A DNA stretch of 64,000 bases. It comes from Pseudomonas corrugata. Lineage in GTDB: Bacteria > Pseudomonadota > Gammaproteobacteria > Pseudomonadales > Pseudomonadaceae. Every line of letters begins with the position of its first letter. Position 1 is the stretch's first letter. The position numbers and the translations under genes were made by a program. The notes beneath the pieces were generated by a model. That model was not told the origin of the DNA. It worked only from the letters and a program-made list of their open reading frames with translations, and made no database searches. The DNA lies in NCBI RefSeq assembly GCF_001269905.1, contig NZ_LHVK01000029.1:1-64000 (forward strand), written 5' to 3'. Positions 44,225-52,226 of this stretch are shown one piece after another.

Positions 44225-45601
44225 ATGAGTTTCGTCAGTCCCGACCTGATCCGCCAACGCTTCTCCAGGGCGATGTCCGACATGTACCGCGACGAAGTGC
44301 CCCTGTACGGCACACTGATGAATCTGGTGGAACAGACCAATGCCCAGGTGCTGGTCAACGACCCACAACTGGCCGAACACCTGGACAACACCGGCGAACG
44401 CGAGCGCCTGGACCTCGAGCGCCACGGCGCAATCCGCGTCGGCACCGCTGCGGAGTTGGCGACCTTGAGCCGGCTGTTCGCGGTCATGGGCATGCAGCCG
44501 GTGGGCTATTACGACCTCACGCCTGCCGGGGTACCGGTGCACTCCACAGCCTTTCGCGCCGTGCATGAAAGCGCCCTGCAGGTCAGCCCGTTCCGGGTGT
44601 TCACCTCGTTGCTGCGCCTGGAACTGATCGACAACCCCGAGCTGCGGGCGTTTGCCGAATCGGTGTTGGCTGAACGGCAGATCTTTACGCCCAAGGCCCT
44701 TGAGTTCATCGAGTTGGCTGAACGCCAGGGCGGACTGACGCTAGCCCAGGCAGACGACTTCGTCCTACAGGCCCTGGAAACGTTTCGCTGGCACCACAGC
44801 GCCACCGTCACCGCCGAACAGTACCGTCAACTCAGTGCCCAGCACCGGCTGATCGCTGACGTGGTGGCCTTCAAGGGCCCGCACATCAATCACCTGACAC
44901 CGCGTACCCTGGACATCGACATTGTCCAGGCGCAGATGCCCGTGCATGGCATCACCCCCAAAGCGGTGATTGAAGGCCCGCCCCGTCGCCAATGCCCGAT
45001 CCTGCTGCGCCAGACCAGTTTCAAGGCACTCGACGAGCCTGTCGCGTTCACTGACCAGCCGCATGCCCAAGGCAGTCACAGCGCCCGCTTTGGTGAAATC
45101 GAACAACGGGGCGCCGCCCTCACGCCCAAGGGCCGTGCGCTCTACGATCAGTTGCTGAACGCGGCGCGGGATGCCTTGGGGGAGTTTCCCAACGAGGCCA
45201 ACGCTGCGCGCTACAACACCTTGATGACCGAACACTTTGCGCCGTTCCCGGACAGCCACGATGAGTTGCGTCGACAGGCACTGGCGTACTTCCGCTACTT
45301 CGTGACGCAAAAGGGCCTGGCCGCCAAAGGCACCCTTGAGCCATCGACGACGCTGGAGCAATTGGTTCAACAGCAATACCTGCGCGCCGAACCGCTGGTG
45401 TATGAAGATTTCCTGCCGGTCAGCGCCGCCGGTATCTTCCAGTCGAACCTCGGCGATGACGCCCAGAGTCATTACGCCGGACAATCCAATCGCCAGGCCT
45501 TCGAAGCGGCGTTGGGACGAACGACGATCGATGAGCTGGGGCTGTACGCCGAGACGCAACAGCGCTCCATTGATGAGTGCAGGATGGCGTTGGGTTTGTA
45601 G
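44225..45601 (+). CDS. hglS: 2-oxoadipate dioxygenase/decarboxylase
   Basis: This DUF1338/YdcJ-family iron enzyme turns 2-oxoadipate into D-2-hydroxyglutarate in pseudomonad D-lysine breakdown. The 458-residue product keeps the positions I recall for P. putida HglS with a constant offset of 3: His67 and Arg71 (ERHGAIR), His223 (GPHINHLTPRTLD), Glu291 (RFGEIEQRG), and Val399-Ser400 (FLPVSAAG). CCAGGAATTCTCACC precedes the ATG. It is a lone gene here without other lysine-catabolic genes. Confidence 0.92.
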   Translation: MSFVSPDLIRQRFSRAMSDMYRDEVPLYGTLMNLVEQTNAQVLVNDPQLAEHLDNTGERERLDLERHGAIRVGTAAELATLSRLFAVMGMQPVGYYDLTPAGVPVHSTAFRAVHESALQVSPFRVFTSLLRLELIDNPELRAFAESVLAERQIFTPKALEFIELAERQGGLTLAQADDFVLQALETFRWHHSATVTAEQYRQLSAQHRLIADVVAFKGPHINHLTPRTLDIDIVQAQMPVHGITPKAVIEGPPRRQCPILLRQTSFKALDEPVAFTDQPHAQGSHSARFGEIEQRGAALTPKGRALYDQLLNAARDALGEFPNEANAARYNTLMTEHFAPFPDSHDELRRQALAYFRYFVTQKGLAAKGTLEPSTTLEQLVQQQYLRAEPLVYEDFLPVSAAGIFQSNLGDDAQSHYAGQSNRQAFEAALGRTTIDELGLYAETQQRSIDECRMALGL

Positions 45602-45977
45602 GCGCGCGGGTTCCTGCACATGCCTGGAAAGATTCCATGCCGGGAACTGATCTGTGGCGAGGGGATAAATCCCCTCGCCACAAGAGTTTATGGCGCTTTT
45701 ATTTCTCTGAGCTGACCCGCATCAGGCTGCTGCGCAGGCCGGTGGGAGTGTCTCTGCCACAAGACCGGGACTGGCAAAAAATGCACACCTGCTTTCGCCA
45801 TGAAACCCATCAATCGAGTCGTTGTGTCTATGCTCACGGGCTCACAACCGTTGCGCAAGAAACTGCGCGGCACTGCGCAGGCCGTTGCGCACATCCTGTC
45901 CAAATAGCCGGATAAAGACTCGACAGCCTTCCTATAAAAGCAACTAACCAATTGAAATAAGAGTACTTTTTTAAAAA
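45602..45977. other. intergenic region between hglS and hcp promoter
   Basis: No gene is supported. It contains the palindrome at 45653-45682 and an AT-rich right part (45920-45977). Frames across the palindrome are repeat-derived noise. Confidence 0.45.
45653..45682. repeat. solo palindromic hairpin (second repeat family)
   Basis: TGTGGCGAGGGGAT, two bases, then its exact complement. It is the same hairpin that surrounds the class B REPINs at 38134, 40710 and 41534, here without a REPIN in its loop. It may also end hglS transcription. Confidence 0.8.
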
Positions 45978-45993
45978 TGGCATAGCTCTTGAT
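45978..45993 (+). promoter_or_regulatory. sigma-54-like promoter of hcp
   Basis: TGGCATAGCTCTTGAT fits TGGCAY-N5-TTGCW with one mismatch (A for C in the -12 element) and correct spacing. It lies 67 bases upstream of the hcp start, and the gap suits a short leader with AAGGAG at 46046. Confidence 0.6.
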
Positions 45994-46059
45994 AACCCTT
46001 CCGGCACCTCGGACGATCCCGTCCGGGGTTCTTTAGTTATCCAGCAAGGAGAGCATCCA

Positions 46060-46578
46060 TTGGCTACCCCCGCGTACATGTCCATCGAAGGCACCAAACA
46101 AGGTCTGATCACTGCCGGCGCGTTTACTGCCGACTCGGTGGGCAACACCTATCAGGAGGGTCATGAAGACCAGGTCATGGTGCAGGGTTTCCAGCATCAG
46201 GTCATCATTCCGCGCGATCCGCAGTCCGGCCAGCCAACCGGTCAGCGCGTGCATAAACCGCTGGTCATTACCAAGGTCTTCGACAAGGCTTCGCCGCTGC
46301 TGCTGGCAGCCCTGACCTGCGGTGAACGCCTGACCAAGGTTGAAATCCAGTGGTACCGCACTTCAGCTGCCGGCACCCAGGAGCACTACTACACCACCAC
46401 ACTGGAAGACGCGATCATCGTCGATATCAAGGACTACATGCTCAACTGCCAGGACCCGGCAAATGCGCACTTCACCCATCTGGAAGATGTACATTTCACC
46501 TATCGCAAGATTACTTGGACTCACGAAGTCAGCGGAACGTCGGGCTCCGATGATTGGCGCACGCCGGTTGCCGGTTAA
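46060..46578 (+). CDS. hcp: type VI secretion Hcp tube protein (orphan)
   Basis: The 172-residue Hcp-family protein stacks as hexamers to form the T6SS inner tube. It shows the Hcp1 pattern: AYMSIEGTKQGLI, NTYQEGHEDQVMVQGFQHQVIIPRDPQSGQPTGQRVHKPLVITKVFDKASPLL, EHYYTTTLEDAIIVDIK, FTYRKITWTHEVSGTSGSDDW. The start is TTG at 46060 behind AAGGAGAGCATCCA; no in-frame ATG is as well placed. No other T6SS gene lies in the window, so it is an orphan hcp serving a system elsewhere. Confidence 0.95.
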   Translation: MATPAYMSIEGTKQGLITAGAFTADSVGNTYQEGHEDQVMVQGFQHQVIIPRDPQSGQPTGQRVHKPLVITKVFDKASPLLLAALTCGERLTKVEIQWYRTSAAGTQEHYYTTTLEDAIIVDIKDYMLNCQDPANAHFTHLEDVHFTYRKITWTHEVSGTSGSDDWRTPVAG

Positions 46579-46654
46579 TACCGGGACAGCCGTTCAGGCA
46601 TCGGCCGGCGCTGCTGGTCGATGTGCGTAAACCAAGAGGGATGTTTCAGGCGGT

Positions 46655-46717
46655 GTTCGCCCAGTGCTTCGGCCTCGGCATTCCATGCACTGGTAAAGAG
46701 CCAGACACTGGGCGAAC
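46655..46717. repeat. 12-bp perfect inverted repeat behind hcp
   Basis: GTTCGCCCAGTG at 46655 is matched exactly by CACTGGGCGAAC at 46706, with a 39-base loop that contains a small GCAT/ATGC hairpin. There is no T-run. It starts 77 bases after the hcp stop; it could be an mRNA 3' structure or a small mobile palindrome. Confidence 0.6.
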
Positions 46718-46948
46718 GGGCTCAATAATAGTGGAACTTTCAAGCCCTGTCCGCCTCACGGCTATAAATAATTATTCACTTCTGGATTATTTAAATGCCA
46801 GAACTCACTTGCTCATTCAATTAATCGTTTGACTGAGTTTCAGAACTTGGACCCTGTCAGCATCTATACAACTTGTTACACAATTGTAAAATCCAGTACA
46901 ACCATCACCCGATAAACATGTAATGCGTCACAAAAAACCTGACAATAG
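46718..46948. other. AT-rich gap, no gene seen
   Basis: Unusually AT-rich for this genome. A frame across 46554-46832 has no ribosome site and unlikely composition. Nothing else is supported. Confidence 0.4.
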
Positions 46949-47161
46949 TTATACATCGCCCTTTCTATTGGATCGATATGAGGGGGTGGCGTCATGGCGT
47001 CCGGATTTTTGCGCATCGGTCTCTCCCGCTCCGGGGTTCCCTTCCTGCTGCTTGCGCTTGGCCGGGTCGTTCGGGCGCAGGGCATCGTTATCGCGTTCCA
47101 CTTCGCCGGGCAGCGCCGGCTCATCGGGGTTGTGTGTGGTGTGATCGGGGATGTTCATCAT
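46949..47161 (-). CDS. small hydrophilic hypothetical protein
   Basis: The 70-residue product (MMNIPDHTTHNPDEPALPGEVERDNDALRPNDPAKRKQQEGNPG...) is almost entirely polar and probably disordered. CCAGGAGCAGCC lies just before the ATG, which supports translation. It lies 30 bases behind the gene at 47192. Function unknown. Confidence 0.6.
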   Translation of the reverse strand: MMNIPDHTTHNPDEPALPGEVERDNDALRPNDPAKRKQQEGNPGAGETDAQKSGRHDATPSYRSNRKGDV

Positions 47162-47191
47162 GGCTGCTCCTGGGGTGTTCGGGCTCGCTCA

Positions 47192-47434
47192 TCAGGCATC
47201 GGGGTCGGCAACTTCTTCGGCGACGTTGGCATCCGGGGACCGCTGGTGGAGCTGTTCGGCCCGGGTCTTGAGCTCTTGCCATTGCGCCAGGTCGATAGCC
47301 CCTTGACCGAACAGGTCGTTGGCCATCTGCATCAACTCGGTGAAATGGGCATCGGGTGACTGCTGCCAATAGGCATTGTCGTCGAACAGTCGTTGCCAAT
47401 CGGTCAGCGACGGGGGTTTGAGGTCATCGCTCAT
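47192..47434 (-). CDS. small hypothetical protein
   Basis: The 80-residue acidic helical product starts MSDDLKPPSLTDWQRLFDDNAYWQQSPDAHFTELMQMANDLFGQGAIDLAQWQELKTRAEQLHQ. ACAGGAGCCCGTC precedes the ATG. It probably forms a two-gene unit with the gene at 46949. No recognised domain. Confidence 0.65.
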   Translation of the reverse strand: MSDDLKPPSLTDWQRLFDDNAYWQQSPDAHFTELMQMANDLFGQGAIDLAQWQELKTRAEQLHQRSPDANVAEEVADPDA

Positions 47435-47509
47435 GACGGGCTCCTGTTAGGCCTTGTCCGGGCATTCATAACGTATGAGGGAGCCGCTCCCCGGGAGTTC
47501 CGACGAGTC

Positions 47510-48580
47510 TCAATAACCGGTCATTTCCAGGTAACCGCTGCCGCCATGACTACCGCTCACCTGCACCGGCCCTTCCCAATAGGGAATGCGCAGGGCCATC
47601 CAGGCATTGGGGTTCAGGGCGCGGGTGGTGATCTCGACCTGCTTGCCGGGGATCTTGATGGACCAGCGAACCGGCATCGAGCGTCCGGCGACCTGGGCCG
47701 TGTCCAGCGGCACCAGCTCGATGTCGGCGGCGTGCAGGGGTTGCGCCTTGCCCTGGGCATCAATCCAGGTGCCGGTGAGATACGGCGACCCTTCCTTGTG
47801 CCGCATGCGGTAGAGCATCACCTGCTCGCCACTGTCCAGGTGCAGGGAGAACCAGTCCCATCCGGTCTGGTTGGCGGTCAGCGGTTGGCTGCTCCATTCG
47901 CGATCAAGCCAGGCCGGACCACTGACGGTATAGCGCTGACCATCGATCTCCAACTGACCACTGGCCTGGAAGAACGGTTGGCTGTAATAGTACGACGCCT
48001 GTCCCTGTTCGGATTTCTGGCTGAAACCCTTGTCGCCCTGCAATACCAGTGGACGGGTCGACGTGAGCCGCAGCTCATAGCGAAAGTGTGGATCGCGGGC
48101 CTTCAGTTGCATGTCGGCCAACGGGTCGGTGCCGCTCGCTTGGGTCGTGAATTGCCAATCGTCGATCCAGGCCTCGAAGGGCACTGCCCGCACCCCGGCC
48201 TGCCCCACTCCGCCCCGTGCGTAGCGCTCGGCGGCATGATGGACCGTCGCAGAAGTGACCGCGGCATGACCGAGCCAGATCGTTTGGTTACGCCAGCCAT
48301 CTGCCTGGGAGCCGCCGCTCAGAGCGTTGCGAAACAGTGTCCATTGCACGCCAAATTCACGCCCCTCGGCATCCTTGAGATTGGCCGTGACATACCACCA
48401 TTCGATGCGATACCCCTGGTGAACGCCGTGATCCGCCGGAAAGCCGAATACCCGTCCCGGCACTACCGGGGCAAAGGCGACGGCCTCGCCACCCAGGCCG
48501 GCAAAGCCTTTTTGCGACTCCGGCGGATTGTCACAGCCGCCGAGCAGCGCCAGCAGCATCAGGCCGATTCTGATTTTCAT
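47510..48580 (-). CDS. AttH-like lipocalin-fold lipoprotein
   Basis: The 356-residue lipoprotein has a lipobox (LMLLALLGGCDN) and the CrtC/AttH fold: HQGYRIEWWYVTANLKDAEGREFGVQWTLFRNAL near the start and SGPAWLDREWSSQPLTANQTGWDWFSLHLDSGEQVMLYRMR in the middle. AttH-type proteins travel with FtsX/LolD-type ABC exporters, exactly as here: the start overlaps the permease gene by 4 bases. It probably binds a hydrophobic ligand at the outer membrane. The ATG at 48580 is chosen for the signal peptide. Confidence 0.85.
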   Translation of the reverse strand: MKIRIGLMLLALLGGCDNPPESQKGFAGLGGEAVAFAPVVPGRVFGFPADHGVHQGYRIEWWYVTANLKDAEGREFGVQWTLFRNALSGGSQADGWRNQTIWLGHAAVTSATVHHAAERYARGGVGQAGVRAVPFEAWIDDWQFTTQASGTDPLADMQLKARDPHFRYELRLTSTRPLVLQGDKGFSQKSEQGQASYYYSQPFFQASGQLEIDGQRYTVSGPAWLDREWSSQPLTANQTGWDWFSLHLDSGEQVMLYRMRHKEGSPYLTGTWIDAQGKAQPLHAADIELVPLDTAQVAGRSMPVRWSIKIPGKQVEITTRALNPNAWMALRIPYWEGPVQVSGSHGGSGYLEMTGY

Positions 48581-51051
48581 GAGCGATCTTCCTGAGAAAA
48601 GCGCCTCAGCAGATCCCCAGGCTGGGTGCGGTACAAGGCGTACAACGGCCAGGCGGACGCCAGCAACGTGGCGAACATCGCCAACGCCAGCAATTGCGCC
48701 AGTTGCAGAGGGAACACCCGCAATGGCAAGCGCCAACCGAACGCCTGCACATTGATCACCGCATCCAGGCACCAGGCCAGGGCTACGCCCAGCGGCACGG
48801 CCAACACCAGGGTCAACAGCGACAGCAACCAGGTCTGGCCGAGGTTGAGCCACATCAGTTGCCGACGTGTCACGCCCAGCGCCCACAGCGGTGCCAACTG
48901 GCCGAGACGACTCTGACTCTGGGTCAGCAGGCTGATAAACAGCGCCACCCCGGCCACGGCCAGCGTCAGGCCATTAAGCGCGGCGGTGGCGGCAAAGGTG
49001 CGTTCGAACACCTGGGTCGACCAGCCCTTGAGCCGGGCCTGATCGACGATCCGGCTGTCGTCCAGGTCGAATCGACTTTGCAGCGCCCCCAACAACATAG
49101 GCATGGCGGATGGCTCGATCCGCAGATTGAAGCGATACGGCGTCAGTTGCGGCCAGTGGGCGAGCAGGTGGTCGGCGTTGACCAGTACGTGCCCCTTGGG
49201 ATTGCCATAGTCGGCGTAGATCCCGACGATACGCGGCGTCCATGGCCCCTGCGGGGTCGGCAGGGTCAGTTGATCGCCAACCCGAACCTTGAGGCGGCGG
49301 GCCAACTGTTCGCTGAGCATCAGGGTGTCGGCGGCGGCCAGTTGCTCCCAGGGTCTGTCGGAAGACTCCAACAGCGGCCAATGCTGGCGATACAGCGGGT
49401 GGTCGATGACGCCGAAGACCTCTGTCGGCCAGCCTTGCAACGGCACCGAAACCTGCCAGTTGGGCAGTATGGCGGTCACCGTCGTTTGCTGTTTGAGCCA
49501 GGCGTGCAGCTCGCCAGCCTGGGCCGGGGTCTGCGGGCTGACGTACAGTTCGGCGGTCAGGCGTTGTTCGAGCCAGTGGGTGAAGGTCTGGCGGAAACCT
49601 GCGGTCATGCTGCCGGCACCGATGTTCGCCGCCAACGCCAGCAGCAAGGCCATCAACGCCAGGCTCAATGTTGGCAGTTGTTGCCGGCAGTCGGCGAGAA
49701 ACCATTGCCCGAGCACTGAACGGCTGCGACGCAGCAACAGGTTCAACGCTCGATTGAGCAACACGGGCAAGGCCAGGGCCGCGCTCAGCAGCAAGGCCGT
49801 CATCAGGACAAAACCGCTGGCCAGGCTGTCGCCCCGGATCAATGCAAACACGGCAATCAGCGCCGCCAGTGTCGCCACCCAGCCCTGACGGCGCAGCCAG
49901 CGTGCATGGGCCAGGTGCCAGGCCTGGGGGTTGGCCAGCGCCAGCAGCGGCAAGCGCGCCGCCCGCAGCAAACTGTCGGCGCCCGCCAGCAACGCGCCGA
50001 GCAGGCTCAGGCCAACACCGCTCAGCCACCACCACGGGCTGAGATTCAAATGCCCGGCCACCTCGGCGCCGTACAACCCTCGCAGGCTTGCAGCGACATC
50101 CGGCAACAGCAAGCTCGCCAGCCAATAGCCGCTCAGTACCCCGGCAACCCCACCCAACAAAGCCAGTGCCCCCAGCTCGATAACCAGGCTGGTGACCAGC
50201 ATCCGTGCACTGACGCCGCATGCTCGCAGGGTTCGCAGCAAACTGCGGCGTTGCTCCAGAGCCAGGCCGATAGCTGCGTGAACAATGAACAATCCCACCA
50301 CAAACGACAGGAAACCCAGGGCGTCGAGGTTCAGGTGAAAACTTTCGGTCAGGCGCGACAGGTTGTTTTCTTCATCGGCGCGCTTGAATTGCAGCCGGCC
50401 ATTGAACGCCTCCGGCAACGCCGCGGTGAACGTGGCGGGCAGCAACAATCGCGACAACCGGTCCGGCTGCCCGAGCACCTGTTGGGCGAAGCCGATGTCC
50501 ATCAATAACATGCCCGGCGCCATGTCCACCTGGGTGTGCAGGGGCGGCAAGGCGCGTCCATCGGCGGTCAGAGGCCGGTCGCCCTCGCCCAGTCCCAAAG
50601 CTTGCAGGGTCTGCGGGGCGATCCAGGTGCGGCCGGGCTCCGTGAAAAACGCCACCAACTCGCTCATCTCCCGCGCCTGCCCCGCCAGCGCCGCACCGGG
50701 GGGCAGCGACACCGGTTCGATGCCCATCAGTTGCAGGCGCTGGTCTTCATGCCCCTTGAGCGTCACCCTGGACTGCAACACCGGCGACACCGGCCAACCC
50801 TGGCGACGCAGATCGATAAACCATTGCTGGGGGAAAGTAGCGCCGCCGGGGGCACTGAGGCTGGCCTGGGGTTCGCCGCCAATGAGCCGGCTAGCCCGGG
50901 CGTAGCTGTCCCGGGCCTGGCTGTTCAAGGCTTGCACACCGGTCAGCAGGCTGGTGGCGAGCCAGAGCCCGGTCAACACGCTGAAAAATTGCACCGGATG
51001 CAAACGCCAATGACTGAGCAAGGCCTTGAGGGTCTGGCGAAAGATCATCAT
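48577..51051 (-). CDS. FtsX-type ABC transporter permease
   Basis: The 824-residue inner-membrane protein has an N-terminal helix, a large periplasmic domain, then two FtsX-type groups of helices (about 250-430 and 690-810) with a second periplasmic domain between. This long form is found with AttH-like and lipoprotein-type export sets. It overlaps the ATPase gene upstream and the AttH-like gene downstream, each by 4 bases. Substrate unknown. Confidence 0.88.
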   Translation of the reverse strand: MMIFRQTLKALLSHWRLHPVQFFSVLTGLWLATSLLTGVQALNSQARDSYARASRLIGGEPQASLSAPGGATFPQQWFIDLRRQGWPVSPVLQSRVTLKGHEDQRLQLMGIEPVSLPPGAALAGQAREMSELVAFFTEPGRTWIAPQTLQALGLGEGDRPLTADGRALPPLHTQVDMAPGMLLMDIGFAQQVLGQPDRLSRLLLPATFTAALPEAFNGRLQFKRADEENNLSRLTESFHLNLDALGFLSFVVGLFIVHAAIGLALEQRRSLLRTLRACGVSARMLVTSLVIELGALALLGGVAGVLSGYWLASLLLPDVAASLRGLYGAEVAGHLNLSPWWWLSGVGLSLLGALLAGADSLLRAARLPLLALANPQAWHLAHARWLRRQGWVATLAALIAVFALIRGDSLASGFVLMTALLLSAALALPVLLNRALNLLLRRSRSVLGQWFLADCRQQLPTLSLALMALLLALAANIGAGSMTAGFRQTFTHWLEQRLTAELYVSPQTPAQAGELHAWLKQQTTVTAILPNWQVSVPLQGWPTEVFGVIDHPLYRQHWPLLESSDRPWEQLAAADTLMLSEQLARRLKVRVGDQLTLPTPQGPWTPRIVGIYADYGNPKGHVLVNADHLLAHWPQLTPYRFNLRIEPSAMPMLLGALQSRFDLDDSRIVDQARLKGWSTQVFERTFAATAALNGLTLAVAGVALFISLLTQSQSRLGQLAPLWALGVTRRQLMWLNLGQTWLLSLLTLVLAVPLGVALAWCLDAVINVQAFGWRLPLRVFPLQLAQLLALAMFATLLASAWPLYALYRTQPGDLLRRFSQEDRS

Positions 51052-51737
51052 TCCTGAGCCATCTGCGCCAGCCGCCCGCCGTGCAACACCACGCGCTCAG
51101 CCAGACGGGCCGCCACCCGTGGGCTGTGAGTGACCATCAGCAGGCTCGTAGAACTGCCGTCCAACAGTTCCAGCAGCAGGTCCAGCACCTCGTCGCTGGT
51201 GGCTTCGTCGAGGCTGCCGGTGGGCTCGTCGGCCAGCAGCAAAGGCGGACGCGAAGCCAGCGCCCGGCCCAGGGCAACCCGCTGCTGCTGGCCGCCGGAA
51301 AGCTGTTCGGGATAACGTCGCAGCAGGTCCTCAAGACCGAGTCGTTGTATCAGATGGCTCTGCCAGGCAGCGTCATGGCGACCACACAATCGCGCCTGGA
51401 ACGCCAGATTGTCCGCCACCGACAAGCTGCTGATGAGGTTGAACTGCTGGAACACCAGGCCGATTTCCGTTCGCCGCCAACTGGCCAACTGGCTTTCACC
51501 CATGCCATCGAGCCGGTACTCGCCACTGCGGATGCTGCCGCGATCGACCTTGTCCAGCCCGGCGACCAAGTGCAGCAAGGTACTTTTGCCACTGCCGGAC
51601 TCCCCCATCAGCGCCAGGCTGCTGCCCGGCGCCAGGGTCAGGTCGACGCCTTGCAGCACCGGCAGCGGGCCCTGAGGAGTGACGTAGCTTTTGAACACAT
51701 CGCGGACTTCAAGCATGGAAAGGCTCGGATGAGACAC
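51048..51737 (-). CDS. LolD-type ABC transporter ATPase
   Basis: The 229-residue ATPase has Walker A GESGSGKST, Q-loop GLVFQQFNLI, signature LSGGQQQRVALGRAL, Walker B LLLADEPTGSLDEAT and an H-switch (MVTHS). It powers the FtsX-type permease encoded next (4-base overlap) and is first in the three-gene set. Confidence 0.93.
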   Translation of the reverse strand: MSHPSLSMLEVRDVFKSYVTPQGPLPVLQGVDLTLAPGSSLALMGESGSGKSTLLHLVAGLDKVDRGSIRSGEYRLDGMGESQLASWRRTEIGLVFQQFNLISSLSVADNLAFQARLCGRHDAAWQSHLIQRLGLEDLLRRYPEQLSGGQQQRVALGRALASRPPLLLADEPTGSLDEATSDEVLDLLLELLDGSSTSLLMVTHSPRVAARLAERVVLHGGRLAQMAQE

Positions 51738-51820
51738 AGTGAGGCTCAGGATAACGGAGTTGAATGCCGCAATCAGTCATCCACGCCGTTTACATTGAAC
51801 CTCCCTGCAAACTGAACCAC

Positions 51821-52223
51821 CGCTATCGCGAGCAAGCCCGCTCCCACAAGGGATTGGCGGTGGGCATGGATGGTGTGTCCACCCAAGATCAGGGGGTGGG
51901 AGCGAGCCTGCTCGCGATGGCGGCGACACCGGCAAATCGATGCAAGCTGATCCACCGCTATCGCGAGCAGGCTCGCTCCCACAGGGGATTGGCGGTGGGC
52001 ATGGATGGTGTGTCCACCCCGGATCAGGGTGGGAGCGGGCTTGCTCGCGAAGACGACATCACATTCGACATCGACGCAAGCTGACCCACCGCTTTCGCGA
52101 GCAGGCTCGCTCCCACAGGGGATTGGTGGTAGGCATGGAGGGTGTGTCCACCCCGGATCAGGGTGGGAGCGAGCCTGCTCGCGATGGCGGCGGCACAGTC
52201 AACATCTATGCAAGCTGACCCAC
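51821..52223. repeat. tandem array of three REPIN units of about 134 bp
   Basis: The block CGCTATCGCGAGCAGGCTCGCTCCCACA...GGATTGGCGGTGGGCATGGATGGTGTGTCCACC...GTGGGAGCGAGCCTGCTCGCGATGGC...CAAGCTGACCCAC is repeated with starts at 51821, 51956 and 52090, ending near 52223. Copies differ by a few substitutions, mainly in the AAATCGATG/CATCGACG part. Each unit holds one class A REP arm in each orientation. Confidence 0.87.
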
Positions 52224-52226
52224 CCT

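Noticed and set aside
45577..45915. A 112-codon frame downstream of hglS
   Set aside because: It begins inside hglS on another frame and reads through the palindrome at 45653; no ribosome site.
46655..46717. An integron attC site
   Set aside because: The ends read GTTCGCC, not GTTRRRY, and there is no integrase or cassette array.
51764..52218. Several frames within the REPIN array
   Set aside because: They repeat the same peptide (LIHRYREQARSHRG-like) because they read the repeat units; there are no ribosome sites.
51821..52223. A CRISPR array
   Set aside because: Only three units of about 134 bp, mostly identical throughout; there are no short repeats with unique spacers and no cas genes.
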